Positions 20,155-29,827 of a DNA stretch of 64,000 nt are shown in pieces. Both the position numbers and the translations under genes were made by a program. Below the pieces are notes generated by a model. That model did not search any database and had not been told where the DNA came from. It worked only from the letters and a program-made list of their open reading frames with translations. Every line of letters starts with the position of its first letter. Within the stretch, counting starts at the first letter, position 1. Origin of the DNA: Arthrobacter sp. FW305-BF8 (GTDB lineage: Bacteria > Actinomycetota > Actinomycetes > Actinomycetales > Micrococcaceae); NCBI RefSeq assembly GCF_021789315.1, contig NZ_CP084561.1, positions 1 to 64,000 of the forward strand, read 5' to 3'.

Positions 20155-20792
20155 GCACAGCAAAGATACTCGTCGTGGACAACTACGACAGCTTCGTCTA
20201 CACCCTGGTGGGCTACCTCCAGGAGCTGGGCGCCGAGACAACAGTGGTCCGCAATGATGATGTGACCCTCGCCGAGGCCATCGAAATGGCAGAAACGCGC
20301 GACGGCGTGCTCATCTCGCCCGGCCCGGGCTCACCGTCCGAAGCGGGCGTCTGCATCGACCTGATCCGTTGGTGCGGGGAGAAGACGAAGCCGATGTTCG
20401 GCGTCTGCCTCGGGCACCAGGCCCTTGCGGAGGCGTACGGCGGAAGGGTGACTCATGCCCCGGAGCTCATGCACGGCAAGACCTCCCTGGTCCAGCACGA
20501 CGGGGCCAGCGTGTTTGCCGGCCTGCCCTCCCCCGTGACGGCCACGCGCTACCACTCCCTGGCCGCCGTCCGGGACACGATTCCGGAGATCCTGGAGATC
20601 ACGGCGGAAACCGCTAGCGGCGTCATCATGGGGCTGCAGCACCGCACCGCGCCACTGTGCGGTGTCCAGTTCCACCCCGAGTCCGTGTTAACTGAGGGCG
20701 GCTACCAGATGCTGGGCAACTGGCTCGAGTCGCTTGGCATGAAGGGTGCCGCCGGACGGGCAGCGAAGCTCAGCCCCCTCATCCAGCACTAG
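20151..20792 (+). CDS. trpG: Glutamine amidotransferase, anthranilate/aminodeoxychorismate synthase component II
   Basis: This subunit releases ammonia from glutamine for anthranilate or aminodeoxychorismate synthesis. The 213-residue class I amidotransferase has nucleophile Cys86 in FGVCLGHQ, the oxyanion segment SPGPGSPSEAG, and His175/Glu177 in QFHPESVLTEGG. It is not next to a component I gene, so it may serve both TrpE and PabB. Its position before pknB (convergent) is the conserved actinobacterial arrangement. Confidence 0.93.
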   Translation: MSTAKILVVDNYDSFVYTLVGYLQELGAETTVVRNDDVTLAEAIEMAETRDGVLISPGPGSPSEAGVCIDLIRWCGEKTKPMFGVCLGHQALAEAYGGRVTHAPELMHGKTSLVQHDGASVFAGLPSPVTATRYHSLAAVRDTIPEILEITAETASGVIMGLQHRTAPLCGVQFHPESVLTEGGYQMLGNWLESLGMKGAAGRAAKLSPLIQH

Positions 20793-20810
20793 GATTCGGC
20801 TCGGCGGGCC

Positions 20811-22778
20811 CTACTTGCCCTTCGTGGGGCTCGGTGTCGGCGTCGGGGTCGGGGTCGCCGTCGCCGTGGGGGTTGGCGTCGGGGTGGGTGCCGGCGCCGG
20901 GGCCTTCGCCACCGTCACGGTGATGGCCTTGCCCTGCTCCACGAGTGAGTTGATCGGATCGCTCTGACTGGTCACCTTGCCCGGCTGGACCTGCGAGTTC
21001 TCCACCTCACTGATGACGGCAACCAGGCCGAGCTCCTTGAGCGCTGCCTCGGCCTCGACACGGGTCATGCCGCGAAGCTCCGGCATGGCCACCTTGCCTG
21101 TGGACAGCAGGATCTCAACGGTGCTCCCCACCGCCACCTGCTGGCCCGGCGCCGGCTTGGTGGTGATCACCAGGCCCGCCGGAACAGTGGCGCTGTTGGC
21201 CATGGTGGTGGACGGCGCGCCTACCAGTCCCGCCTGCCGCAGGATATCGCGGGCTGCCGCCTCCGTCCGTCCCGGCAGCGTCGCCGGGATCTTGACGGCA
21301 CTGGGGCCTGACGAGATGTTCAGGACAATTTCCGAGTTCGGTTCCAGCGACGATCCCGCCGGCGGCGCAGTGCCAATGGCGGTGCCCTTGGCGATCGAGT
21401 CGTGCTGCACCCGCTTGATCTGCGGCCGCAGTTTCGCGTCGTAGAGCGCCTGCAGCGCCTCTGATTCGGAGAGCTTCTCCACCGCGGGAATCGCGACGCG
21501 CACTGGTTCGGCAGGGGGCTGGTTGAGGAAGTTGTAGAACCACAGGCCGCCGCCGGCCAGCACCAGGAGCGTGAAGATCACGAAGGTCGTGATCCAGGCC
21601 CGACGGCGGGACTTCTGTAAGTCCGAGCGCTCCCGTTCGCGGGGCAGGCCGAGCGGAAGTTCATCGTGCTCGGCCGTCTCGTAGACCGCCGCGGCCTCGG
21701 TCGGCAGCACGGAGGCATCATCGTCGCTGTCCCGGCTTCGGCGCAGGCGGCCCGTGGGAGCGTCGTCGAGGAAGCTGGCTCCGGTCATGGAAAACGCTTC
21801 GGTGGGCGGCGTGCGGTGCGGCTCAGGAATGTCATTGGGGTCCGTCGGCGCTTCGCTTGGCGACAATGCCGGAACCGGGATCCCGTTCTTAGCGGCCCTC
21901 AGCGCACGGCGGAAGGCCGCGGCGTCCTGGAAACGGTCGGCACGGTTCTTCTGCAGCGCCTTTTCCAGCACGCTGTCCAACGCTCGGGAGATCTCCGGAT
22001 TGAAGTTGCTGGCTGGTTCCGGCTTCTCGCGGACATGCTGGTACGCCACGGATACCGGGCTTTCACCCACGAAGGGCGGCCGGCCAGTCAGCGTTTCGTA
22101 CAGCAGGCAGCCTGCCGAATACAGGTCGCTGCGGGCATCCACCGCCTCACCGCGCGCCTGCTCCGGCGACAGGTACTGGGCGGTGCCCACCACCGCCTGG
22201 GTCTGGGTCATGGTTGCGGACGAATCGGCCACCGCGCGGGCGATGCCGAAGTCCATCACCTTGACCATGTCCGAGTTCGCGCAGTACATCACGTTCGCCG
22301 GTTTAATGTCCCGGTGCACGATTCCGGCCTTGTGGCTGTATTCCAGTGCAGACAGGACACCCAGCGTGTACTCCACCGCCTGGTCAATGGTGATGTCGCT
22401 GGCCCGGATCAGGTCCCGGAGCGTCTTGCCCGCCACGAACTCCATGACGATGTACGGAACGCGGACCTGGTCATGGGCGTCGCCCGGGACAGTGTGTTCC
22501 CCGGTGTCGTAGATGGCAACGATCGACGGATGGTTCAGGGCTGCGACGGCCTGGGCCTCACGTTTAAACCTGGCCTGGAACTGGGGGTCACGGGCCAGGT
22601 CGGGGCGGAGCAGCTTGATGGCAACGGTCCGGCCCAGCCGGGTATCCAGGCCACGGTGTACATCGGCCATGCCTCCGCGGCCGATGAGTTCGCCAAGTTC
22701 ATAGCGCCCGTTGAGGACGCGCTGACTGGTCACCGGGATGTTGTCTTCCCGGTGTGACGGAGTTCGCGGCGTGGTCAC
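20811..22778 (-). CDS. pknB: Serine/threonine protein kinase PknB with PASTA domains
   Basis: PknB senses peptidoglycan fragments and phosphorylates cell-wall and division proteins. In 655 residues there is a kinase domain (Gly-loop GRGGMADV at 33-40, Lys55, HRD at 155-157, DFG at 176-178), a charged juxtamembrane region, one membrane helix (about 395-416) and three extracellular PASTA repeats (about 425-625). The C-terminus is a Pro-Thr/Ala dipeptide tail (about 627-655). The start is GTG three bases after the pknA stop. It is the last gene of the fhaA-fhaB-pstP-rodA-pbpA-pknA-pknB operon. Confidence 0.96.
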   Translation of the reverse strand: MTTPRTPSHREDNIPVTSQRVLNGRYELGELIGRGGMADVHRGLDTRLGRTVAIKLLRPDLARDPQFQARFKREAQAVAALNHPSIVAIYDTGEHTVPGDAHDQVRVPYIVMEFVAGKTLRDLIRASDITIDQAVEYTLGVLSALEYSHKAGIVHRDIKPANVMYCANSDMVKVMDFGIARAVADSSATMTQTQAVVGTAQYLSPEQARGEAVDARSDLYSAGCLLYETLTGRPPFVGESPVSVAYQHVREKPEPASNFNPEISRALDSVLEKALQKNRADRFQDAAAFRRALRAAKNGIPVPALSPSEAPTDPNDIPEPHRTPPTEAFSMTGASFLDDAPTGRLRRSRDSDDDASVLPTEAAAVYETAEHDELPLGLPRERERSDLQKSRRRAWITTFVIFTLLVLAGGGLWFYNFLNQPPAEPVRVAIPAVEKLSESEALQALYDAKLRPQIKRVQHDSIAKGTAIGTAPPAGSSLEPNSEIVLNISSGPSAVKIPATLPGRTEAAARDILRQAGLVGAPSTTMANSATVPAGLVITTKPAPGQQVAVGSTVEILLSTGKVAMPELRGMTRVEAEAALKELGLVAVISEVENSQVQPGKVTSQSDPINSLVEQGKAITVTVAKAPAPAPTPTPTPTATATPTPTPTPSPTKGK

Positions 22779-22781
22779 GGC

Positions 22782-24644
22782 TTATGGTCCGCTGGGCGAG
22801 CCGCTTGGGGTCGGCGTGGATGAGGGAGTGGGGATCAGCGTTTCGGACAGGTGGTAAGTCACGACAGTGCCGGCGTCGACCTCCCGGCCGCTTTCGGGCT
22901 CGGAACGGACGAACGTTCCGGCGTCCTGGTCGGGATCGCCGGGCTCGTCGGCACCTTTTTGCCAGCGCAGCCCGGCTTTCTCGATGGCTGACTGGACTTC
23001 CGACTCGCTGCTGCCCGTGCCGATGTCCGGGACGGCGATCTTCTTCGGTCCCTTGGAATAGGTGACCTTTACGGTGTCGCCGGCCTGCAGCGGGCCGGAC
23101 GGGTTGAGGTCCGTGACCGTGCCGGGAGCGGCGGGGTTGAAGACTTCATCGCCGTTGACTTTGAGCCCGAGCGCGATCAGTTCGGTGCGGACCTCGCTGT
23201 ACTGCCTGCCGAGGTACGCGTCCGGAATGACGTTGATGGCCTCGGGAGTGGACTGCGTCGGCGTCGGTGTGGGCGTCGGCGTCGGGGTCGCCGATGTCCG
23301 GGTAGGCGTCGGCGTGGAACTGGTGGTCACGCTGCGGCTGGGTGTGCTCGACGTGGTGGCGGCAGGACTCTGGCCCGGGGACAGGAAGCCGGCCTGGCTC
23401 AGGAGGATACCGGCGACGGCGAACAGCACCAGCAGGATCAGGGCGATCAGCGGCCACGTCCAGGGGCTGCGCTTCCGCCGCTCGGGCTCATCGGCGGGTT
23501 CGCCGTCGTAGGGTGCCGCGTACTGGTCCTCTTCCTGGTCCCAACTGCGCTCGGCGGCCAGGGCATCGGCACGCGACAGCGTGCTGCCCGCCCGCGTGGG
23601 GGCGGCATCCGAGGGGTTTCCGGCGGCCGCAGCAGCGGCTCCGCCGGCGGCAGCACCAGCAGCTGCCGCGCCCAGCACGGGCAGCGCCGAGGTGGCCGCC
23701 GTCGGGCTTTTCTCCGAACCGATGACGCCGGTTGGTGCCGTGGCGATATTAACCGGGGCTGTCATGGCGCCGGTGCCCCCTTCGAACAGGAGCATGCCGG
23801 GGACGGCGGCGTGGGCTGCCGAGATGTCACCGTTGCGGATGGCCTCCGCTGCCTCGGCCAGTTTGATCGCGTTGGCCGGACGGTTCTTCGGGTCCTTGGC
23901 CAGCATGGACATCAGGAGCGCCCGGACCGGCCTGGGCAGCGACTCCGGCAGGGGCGGCGGCGCGTCGTTGACCTGGGCCAGGGCGATGGCGATCTGGGAT
24001 TCGCCGGAGAACGGCCGGTGCCCGGTGAGGCACTCGTAACCGATGACGCCGAGGGAGTAGATGTCCGAGGCGCCGGTGGCGGTCTGGCCCGTGGCCTGTT
24101 CGGGGGCGAGGTACTGGGCGGTGCCCATGACCTGGCCGGTCTGGGTCAGCGGCACCTGGTCCGCCAGGCGCGCGATGCCGAAGTCGGTGACCTTGACCCG
24201 TCCGTCCGGGGTGATGAGCAGGTTTCCGGGCTTGATGTCACGGTGCACCAGGCCCTGGGCGTGGGCCACGGACAGGGCCCGCGCCGTCTGGGCCATGATG
24301 GACAGCGTACGGTCCGGTGAGAGCACCTGCTCGTGCTCGATGATGCTGCTCAGCGGCTGGCCGGGGACCAGCTCCATCACGAGGTAGGCGGACCCTTCCT
24401 CCTCGCCGTAGTCGAAGACATTGGCGATGCCCACGTGGTTGAGCAGCGCGGTGTGGCGGGCTTCAGCGCGGAACCGCTGGAGGAAGCCGGGGTCGCCCGT
24501 GTACTCCTCTTTGAGCACCTTGATGGCCACGATCCGGCCCAGGATCAGGTCCTTGGCCTTCCAGACTTCACCCATGCCGCCGATCGCAATACGCGTGGTC
24601 AACTGGAATCTGCCGCCGAGGGTGATTCCCGATGTAGGCCTCAC
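22782..24644 (-). CDS. pknA: Serine/threonine protein kinase PknA-like, with PASTA domains
   Basis: This is the second kinase of the cell-shape operon. The 620-residue protein has a kinase domain (Lys42, HRD at 134-136, DFG at 154-156), an Ala/Gly-rich stretch (about 325-342), a membrane helix (about 395-416) and a Ser/Thr/Pro linker with TPTPTP repeats (about 428-466). Two PASTA domains (about 468-600) close it. Mycobacterial PknA lacks PASTA domains, so the extracellular part is a notable difference. GTG 24644 overlaps the pbpA stop (GTGA), implying coupled translation. Confidence 0.93.
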   Translation of the reverse strand: MRPTSGITLGGRFQLTTRIAIGGMGEVWKAKDLILGRIVAIKVLKEEYTGDPGFLQRFRAEARHTALLNHVGIANVFDYGEEEGSAYLVMELVPGQPLSSIIEHEQVLSPDRTLSIMAQTARALSVAHAQGLVHRDIKPGNLLITPDGRVKVTDFGIARLADQVPLTQTGQVMGTAQYLAPEQATGQTATGASDIYSLGVIGYECLTGHRPFSGESQIAIALAQVNDAPPPLPESLPRPVRALLMSMLAKDPKNRPANAIKLAEAAEAIRNGDISAAHAAVPGMLLFEGGTGAMTAPVNIATAPTGVIGSEKSPTAATSALPVLGAAAAGAAAGGAAAAAAGNPSDAAPTRAGSTLSRADALAAERSWDQEEDQYAAPYDGEPADEPERRKRSPWTWPLIALILLVLFAVAGILLSQAGFLSPGQSPAATTSSTPSRSVTTSSTPTPTRTSATPTPTPTPTPTQSTPEAINVIPDAYLGRQYSEVRTELIALGLKVNGDEVFNPAAPGTVTDLNPSGPLQAGDTVKVTYSKGPKKIAVPDIGTGSSESEVQSAIEKAGLRWQKGADEPGDPDQDAGTFVRSEPESGREVDAGTVVTYHLSETLIPTPSSTPTPSGSPSGP

Positions 24645-26095
24645 TTATTCAACACCGCCTCAAAAATTCTCTTTGCGTTCGGACTGGTTAGCTGTGCTCC
24701 GGCGGTGATGTCCACGCCTTGCATGACGACCGTGACGGACACTTGCGGATCGTTAGCCGGGGCGAACCCCGTAAACCAAGAGTTGTTCAGGCCGTCCCCG
24801 AGCTCGGCGGTGCCGGTCTTGCCGGCGACCTCGACGCCTGGCACGGCGGCACCGGAGCCGATGCCCTCGCTGACCACGCTGGTCATCCACTCGGTGATCT
24901 GTCCCGCGATCTCCGGCGTCGTCGAGGTCCGCAAAGCCACCGGCTTCGGTTCGTCGATTACGCGGAGGTCCGGGGAACGTACGGCCTTGATCAGGTTCGG
25001 CGCCATCTGCACTCCGCTGTTGGCAATGGCCGAGGTCATCAGCGCGATCTGGAGCGGGGTCGCACGGACGTCGCGCTGGCCGATGGCGGACTGCGCCAGT
25101 CCGGCGTCGTCGAGGTCCGAGGGGAAGACACTGGGGGCGTAGTCCAGTTTGAGCTGGTCGCCGAGGTCTGAATTAAAGCCGAACTTGCTGGCCTGCTGGG
25201 CTATCGCGTTCTCTCCCAGATCGCGGGCAATACTCGCGAAGGGCGTGTTGCAGGACTGCTGCAGCGCGAACGCGAAGCTCGCCGTGTTCCGGGTGTAGCA
25301 GTTGCCGCCGGCGTAGTTGGGCAGCTGGTATTGGATGCCCGGGAAGCTCATCTGGGCCGGGTTGGGCAGCACGCTGTCGGCGTTGTACTTGCCGGAGCTC
25401 AGGGCTGCCGCCGTGTCCACCAGCTTGAAAACCGAGCCCGGTGCCAGCAGGGCGCCCGTGGGGCCGCTGACGGAGGGGTTCAGATTGACGCCCGGGACCT
25501 TGATGGCCGCGTTGTATGCAGCCTGCTCCTTGGCGACGTCCTGGGTGGCGATGAGGTTGGGATCGTAGGAGGGCTTGCTGACCATGGCCAGGATGTTGCC
25601 CGTCTTGGGATCGGTCACGACGATCGACCCCCGCTGGCCTTCCGGGATGAGGTCGTAGGCCAGCTTCTGGATCTTGGGGTCGATGGTCAGCTCGACGGAT
25701 GCGCCCTTGGGCTGGTTGCCCAAAAAGAGCTGTCCGATCCGGTCGAAGAACAGCTGGTCCGAGCTTCCGGCCAGCTGGGCATCCATGGCACTTTCGAGGC
25801 CCGTGACCCCGTAGCTCCGGGAAAAGTATCCGGTCAGCCCCGCATATAGCTCGGGCTGGTTGTACCGGCGCTGGAACTTGCAGGATTCATTGCCCGGGAC
25901 GGATTCGGCGATGGCGGAGCCACCCACGAGGATCGCTCCCCGGTCATTGCAGTAGTTCTGCAGTATGGCTCGCCTGTTCCACGGATTGGCCTTGAGCTCG
26001 TCCGCGCCCACCACCTGGACGTAGCTGATCGCACCGAAAATCAGGGCGAACATGGCGATCGCGGCGATCCATGAATGTCGAATGGCCTGGTTCAC
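24641..26095 (-). CDS. pbpA: Peptidoglycan transpeptidase (class B penicillin-binding protein)
   Basis: This enzyme cross-links peptidoglycan at the outer membrane face. The 484-residue protein has an N-terminal membrane anchor (about 9-29), a dimerisation region, and the transpeptidase domain with SVFK (Ser221-Lys224), SCN (281-283) and KTG (426-428). The frame is open far upstream, but GTG 26095 overlaps the rodA stop (GTGA) and precedes the anchor helix, so it is the start. It partners with the adjacent RodA-type polymerase. Confidence 0.96.
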   Translation of the reverse strand: MNQAIRHSWIAAIAMFALIFGAISYVQVVGADELKANPWNRRAILQNYCNDRGAILVGGSAIAESVPGNESCKFQRRYNQPELYAGLTGYFSRSYGVTGLESAMDAQLAGSSDQLFFDRIGQLFLGNQPKGASVELTIDPKIQKLAYDLIPEGQRGSIVVTDPKTGNILAMVSKPSYDPNLIATQDVAKEQAAYNAAIKVPGVNLNPSVSGPTGALLAPGSVFKLVDTAAALSSGKYNADSVLPNPAQMSFPGIQYQLPNYAGGNCYTRNTASFAFALQQSCNTPFASIARDLGENAIAQQASKFGFNSDLGDQLKLDYAPSVFPSDLDDAGLAQSAIGQRDVRATPLQIALMTSAIANSGVQMAPNLIKAVRSPDLRVIDEPKPVALRTSTTPEIAGQITEWMTSVVSEGIGSGAAVPGVEVAGKTGTAELGDGLNNSWFTGFAPANDPQVSVTVVMQGVDITAGAQLTSPNAKRIFEAVLNK

Positions 26096-27546
26096 AGGTG
26101 TTTCACCGCCTCGGTGGGAGCGTCTGGGAGAGTCTGGGTGCTGTTCCGGTCCTGCCGGCTTCCTGCGGCCGTCACCGGTGCCGGCTTCTGCGCCTCGGGC
26201 GTGCGGCCGGGCTGCATCGGTGAGGTGTCCACCGGGCCGCGGGCCGTGTGGGAGATCATCAGCAGCAGGCCAACGATGATCCAGTTGGCCAGCAGCGAGG
26301 AGCCACCAGCGGCCAGGAACGGCGTGGTGAGGCCGGTCAGCGGAATCAGCCGCGTCACGCCGCCGATCACCACGAAGCACTGCAGCGCCACCGCGAAGGA
26401 CAGACCGCATGCGAGGAGCTTGCCGAAGGCGTCGCGGGTGCCGAGGGCCGCACGGAAACCGCGGGTGAAAAGCAGCAGGTACATCATCACGATGGCGAAG
26501 AGGCCAATCAGGCCCAGTTCCTCGCCGAAGGAGGCGATAATCATGTCGCTGTTGGCGAACGGCACTAGGTTGGGCCGGCCCTGTCCGAGGCCGGTGCCCA
26601 CTAGTCCGCCGCTGGCCATGCCGAACAGGCCTTCCACGATCTGGCCGCTGCCGCCGGGGGAACGGCCGAAGACTTCCTCGGTGAAGGCATTGAGCCAGCT
26701 GTCGATGCGGAGGCCAACGTGCGAGAAGACCTTGGATGCCACGAAGCCGCCGCCGAGGATCAGGGTGAGGCCGATCACCACCCAGCTGATGCGGCTGGTG
26801 GCCACGTAGATCATCACGATGAACAGGCCGAAGAACAGCACGGACGATCCGAGGTCCCGCTGGAAGATCAGCACGCCGATGCTTACGAGCCAGGCCGTGA
26901 TCATCGGTCCCATGTCCTTGAACCGGGGGAACTGCATTGGCCCGATCTTGCGGCCGGCCAGCATGATGAGGTCCCGGTTCGAGGAAAGATATCCGGCAAA
27001 GAATATGGCGAGGGTGATCTTGGCGACCTCACCGGGCTGGAACGTCATCGGACCGAGGCGAATCCAGACCCGGGCCCCGAGGATCTCGCCGGCGGAGATG
27101 CCGGGGACCAGCGGAAGTATCAGGAGCAGCGCGCTGACGGCAAGGGAGATGTAGGTGAAGCGGCGCAGGACACGGTGGTCCTTGAGGAACCAGATCACGG
27201 CGATGGCAACGGCCATGGCGATGACGGTCCAGCGCAGCTGGTTGTTGCCGGTGTCGTCGCCCGGAGCGTCGAGGCGGTGGATCATGGCCAGGCCGAGGCC
27301 GTTGAGGGCAACCACCAGCGGAAGTATTACCGGATCGGCATACTTAGCCCGGAACCGGAGGACCACATGGAACACCAGGGACGCGACGGCGAGCAGGCTG
27401 GACTGGAACCAGAAGTCCGTGTCCAGTGCGGTCTGTTCGTCAATGCTGATCAGTGCGTTGGCGCCGATGCTGACCGACAGGGCGAGTACGAGCAACAGCA
27501 GTTCCACGTTGCGCCGGGGTTTGGGCATGGTGTCGGCGTGGCTCAT
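26092..27546 (-). CDS. rodA: FtsW/RodA/SpoVE-family glycan polymerase
   Basis: SEDS proteins polymerise lipid II into glycan strands. The 484-residue protein has about ten to twelve membrane helices and the family blocks GARVWIRLGPMTFQPGEVAKI, RDLGSSVLFFG and FGMASGGLVGTGLGQGRP (first block about 160-180). Its ATG overlaps the pstP stop, and its own stop overlaps pbpA. The polymerase-transpeptidase pair is the usual SEDS-PBP partnership. Confidence 0.95.
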   Translation of the reverse strand: MSHADTMPKPRRNVELLLLVLALSVSIGANALISIDEQTALDTDFWFQSSLLAVASLVFHVVLRFRAKYADPVILPLVVALNGLGLAMIHRLDAPGDDTGNNQLRWTVIAMAVAIAVIWFLKDHRVLRRFTYISLAVSALLLILPLVPGISAGEILGARVWIRLGPMTFQPGEVAKITLAIFFAGYLSSNRDLIMLAGRKIGPMQFPRFKDMGPMITAWLVSIGVLIFQRDLGSSVLFFGLFIVMIYVATSRISWVVIGLTLILGGGFVASKVFSHVGLRIDSWLNAFTEEVFGRSPGGSGQIVEGLFGMASGGLVGTGLGQGRPNLVPFANSDMIIASFGEELGLIGLFAIVMMYLLLFTRGFRAALGTRDAFGKLLACGLSFAVALQCFVVIGGVTRLIPLTGLTTPFLAAGGSSLLANWIIVGLLLMISHTARGPVDTSPMQPGRTPEAQKPAPVTAAGSRQDRNSTQTLPDAPTEAVKHL

Positions 27547-29342
27547 TGGCCCCCCTCACAGGTTGCGGTTGGGGTGGGTGCGGCCGAGGCTCCGGTTGTT
27601 GCCGATGCCGTCGGCTTGGCGGTTGTGGTCGCCTTCGGGGACGTGGTGGCCGGCTTTGGAGTGGCGGAGCCCTTGGCCGTGGCTGAAGCCGTAGCCTTCG
27701 CCGAGGCCGAGGCGGAGGCCGTGGGAGACGCAGTCAGGCACTCATCCGAGGGTGCGGTGCTTCCCGTGCGTTCAAGGTTCTTGACGATCCGCTGGGCATC
27801 GTACAAATCCCGTGCGGGAACCGTCTGGCGCACCCTTTGCTGCGAGAACTGGGGCAGTGAATCCATCCGGATGTCCGTCACCGCTTCAAGGGTGGAGAGC
27901 TGGATGGGGCCGAGGCGCTGGGATACGCCGTTGAAGATGGCCACCCGCTGGTCGAATTCACCGATGTAGTAGCGCGTCTGGGTCCAGGCGTAACCGAGCC
28001 AGAGCCCGACGGCGAGGACCAGGAGTGCGGCGCCCGCAATTCCCAGGGTGAGCCAGCGGCGCGGGCGCCTGACGGGCGTGAACTCCTCGGCCTCATCGCG
28101 GGCATGGTCTGACTTGTGTGTCAGGACAGTTGCCGCGCGGCGCGCGACGGTCCGGCCGGCAATGGTGGGGATGGAACCGGTCTCGGCAGCAGCGACGGCT
28201 GCGCCGACGAGGATGTGGGGCCGGGAAGCCAGTTCCTCGCGCAGTACCTCCGCGGACAGGTGCTCGCCCAGATGCGGATCGGTGCTGGTGGCGGGTTCGT
28301 TCGACGACGGTTTGCCGGCATCCTCGCTTGCCGCGTCGGGCCCGGATGTCGCGTCAGGCCCGGATGTCCGGTCCGCCTCGGAATTGCCGGCCGCCGGAAC
28401 TGCGGCCGGCGGGGAGGAAGGATCCGTGGATCCACGCGTCGATTCTGTTGGCCCGGTATCGAGTGGCCCGGAGACTGGGGCGGAGGGTGGCTCAGCAGCC
28501 TTCGTCCCGGTAATAGCTTCCGGTTGCTCGGCGTTAGGGACGATGTCGACGGCGGCCGTGCTGACGTCGTCGGGCGTTTCCTCCACGATTTCCACCATGA
28601 CAACCGTGACGTTGTCCGGGGCGCCCGCCTCGAGGGTGAGGTCAACGAGCGTCTCCACGCATTCGCTGAGATTCGGCGTTTCCCGCACCGTGCGCTCCAC
28701 GACGTGGCCTGCGACGTAATTCAAACCGTCGGAGCAGAGCAGCCAGCGCTCTCCGGGCTGCACCTCGATGGTGGCCAGGTCCAGTTCGGGGCTCGCATCG
28801 ACGTCACCGAGGACTCGCATCAGGACGTTCTTGTGCGGATGGGTTTCCGCTTCTTCGGGGCGCAGCCGGCCCTCGTCGATGAGGCGCTGGACGAACGTGT
28901 GGTCAATGCTGATCTGCTCGAACTCGCCGTCGCGCAGGCGGTAGGCACGGGAGTCGCCGATGTGGGCGAAATGGAGCTTGCCCTCGGCCAGCAGCAGGGC
29001 AGTCACGGTGGTGCCCATGCCCGCCAGCTTGGGATTGATGTGGACGAGTTCCGATAGCAGCGAGTTGGCGGTCTGGATCTCGTCGGCCAGCACCGTGCCG
29101 GCGTCGTCATCGTAGTCGTCGGTGTCCAGGTGGATCATGTCCAGGACGGTGGCGGCGGAAGCAACATCGCCGCCGGCGTGGCCGCCCATGCCGTCCGCCA
29201 CGACGGCGAGATGCCGTCCCACATAGGCGGAATCGTCATTCTTCGCGCGGATGCGGCCGACGTCAGAACGCGCCGCATAGCGCAGGATGAGGGGCCGAGG
29301 CGAGGCTGGCACCTCGCCCGCGGGCATGTCCGGAGCGGCCAT
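27543..29342 (-). CDS. pstP: PP2C-family serine/threonine phosphatase PstP
   Basis: PstP reverses phosphorylation by PknA and PknB. The PP2C domain (about 15-255) has metal ligands Asp50 (ADGMGGHAGG), Asp130 (GDSRAYR), Asp205 (CSDGL) and Asp243 (APDNVT). A long Ser/Asp/Pro-rich cytoplasmic linker (about 256-425), a membrane helix (430-452) and an extracytoplasmic part follow. The part ends in a Ser/Ala/Thr/Lys/Pro-rich tail (about 530-599). At 599 residues it is longer than mycobacterial PstP because of this linker and tail. It lies two bases downstream of fhaB. Confidence 0.95.
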   Translation of the reverse strand: MAAPDMPAGEVPASPRPLILRYAARSDVGRIRAKNDDSAYVGRHLAVVADGMGGHAGGDVASAATVLDMIHLDTDDYDDDAGTVLADEIQTANSLLSELVHINPKLAGMGTTVTALLLAEGKLHFAHIGDSRAYRLRDGEFEQISIDHTFVQRLIDEGRLRPEEAETHPHKNVLMRVLGDVDASPELDLATIEVQPGERWLLCSDGLNYVAGHVVERTVRETPNLSECVETLVDLTLEAGAPDNVTVVMVEIVEETPDDVSTAAVDIVPNAEQPEAITGTKAAEPPSAPVSGPLDTGPTESTRGSTDPSSPPAAVPAAGNSEADRTSGPDATSGPDAASEDAGKPSSNEPATSTDPHLGEHLSAEVLREELASRPHILVGAAVAAAETGSIPTIAGRTVARRAATVLTHKSDHARDEAEEFTPVRRPRRWLTLGIAGAALLVLAVGLWLGYAWTQTRYYIGEFDQRVAIFNGVSQRLGPIQLSTLEAVTDIRMDSLPQFSQQRVRQTVPARDLYDAQRIVKNLERTGSTAPSDECLTASPTASASASAKATASATAKGSATPKPATTSPKATTTAKPTASATTGASAAPTPTATCEGGQ

Positions 29343-29344
29343 GG

Positions 29345-29827
29345 CTACGGCCTCAATTCAATGACCGTCTTGCCGATTCTCACGGGTACACCAAGGTCCA
29401 CGGGCAGGGCCCTGGTGAGCTGCTGTTCGGCCAGATAGGTGCCGTTGGTGGAGCCGAGGTCCTCGATGAACCAGCGGCTTCCCTGCGGAAAGAGACGGGC
29501 GTGCCTGCCGGAAGCGTAGTCATCCTCGAGTACCAGTGTGGCTTCCTGCGCCCGTCCCAGCAGGATGGGGCTCGCAGCCAGCGGGACCGTACGGCCCTTG
29601 AGCGGGCCTTCGGTGACGAGCAGCTGGCGGGCCTGTTGCTTTGCCGGCGCGGGCGCCGGTTCTGCCAGTTCCGGATTCTTCCGCACCTGCCGGGCCGTGG
29701 GAGCGCCGGTGGCCGCCTTGCGGCCAATCATGAGGTCGCGCCGCATGGCGGAGACGATGCTGAAGATGAGAACCCAGAGAAGAAGCAGGAACCCGAAGCG
29801 CAGGGCTGTGATGGTCAGTTCGCTCAT
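29345..29827 (-). CDS. fhaB: FHA-domain membrane protein FhaB (FipA-like)
   Basis: This 160-residue protein has an N-terminal membrane helix (about 8-28) and a C-terminal FHA phosphothreonine-binding domain (about 85-155), with ILLGRAQEATLVLEDDYASGRHARL and DLGSTNGTYL. The first segment is quoted from positions 88-112. It probably reads kinase signals and recruits division or cell-wall proteins. The ATG overlaps the fhaA stop (ATGA). Confidence 0.92.
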   Translation of the reverse strand: MSELTITALRFGFLLLLWVLIFSIVSAMRRDLMIGRKAATGAPTARQVRKNPELAEPAPAPAKQQARQLLVTEGPLKGRTVPLAASPILLGRAQEATLVLEDDYASGRHARLFPQGSRWFIEDLGSTNGTYLAEQQLTRALPVDLGVPVRIGKTVIELRP

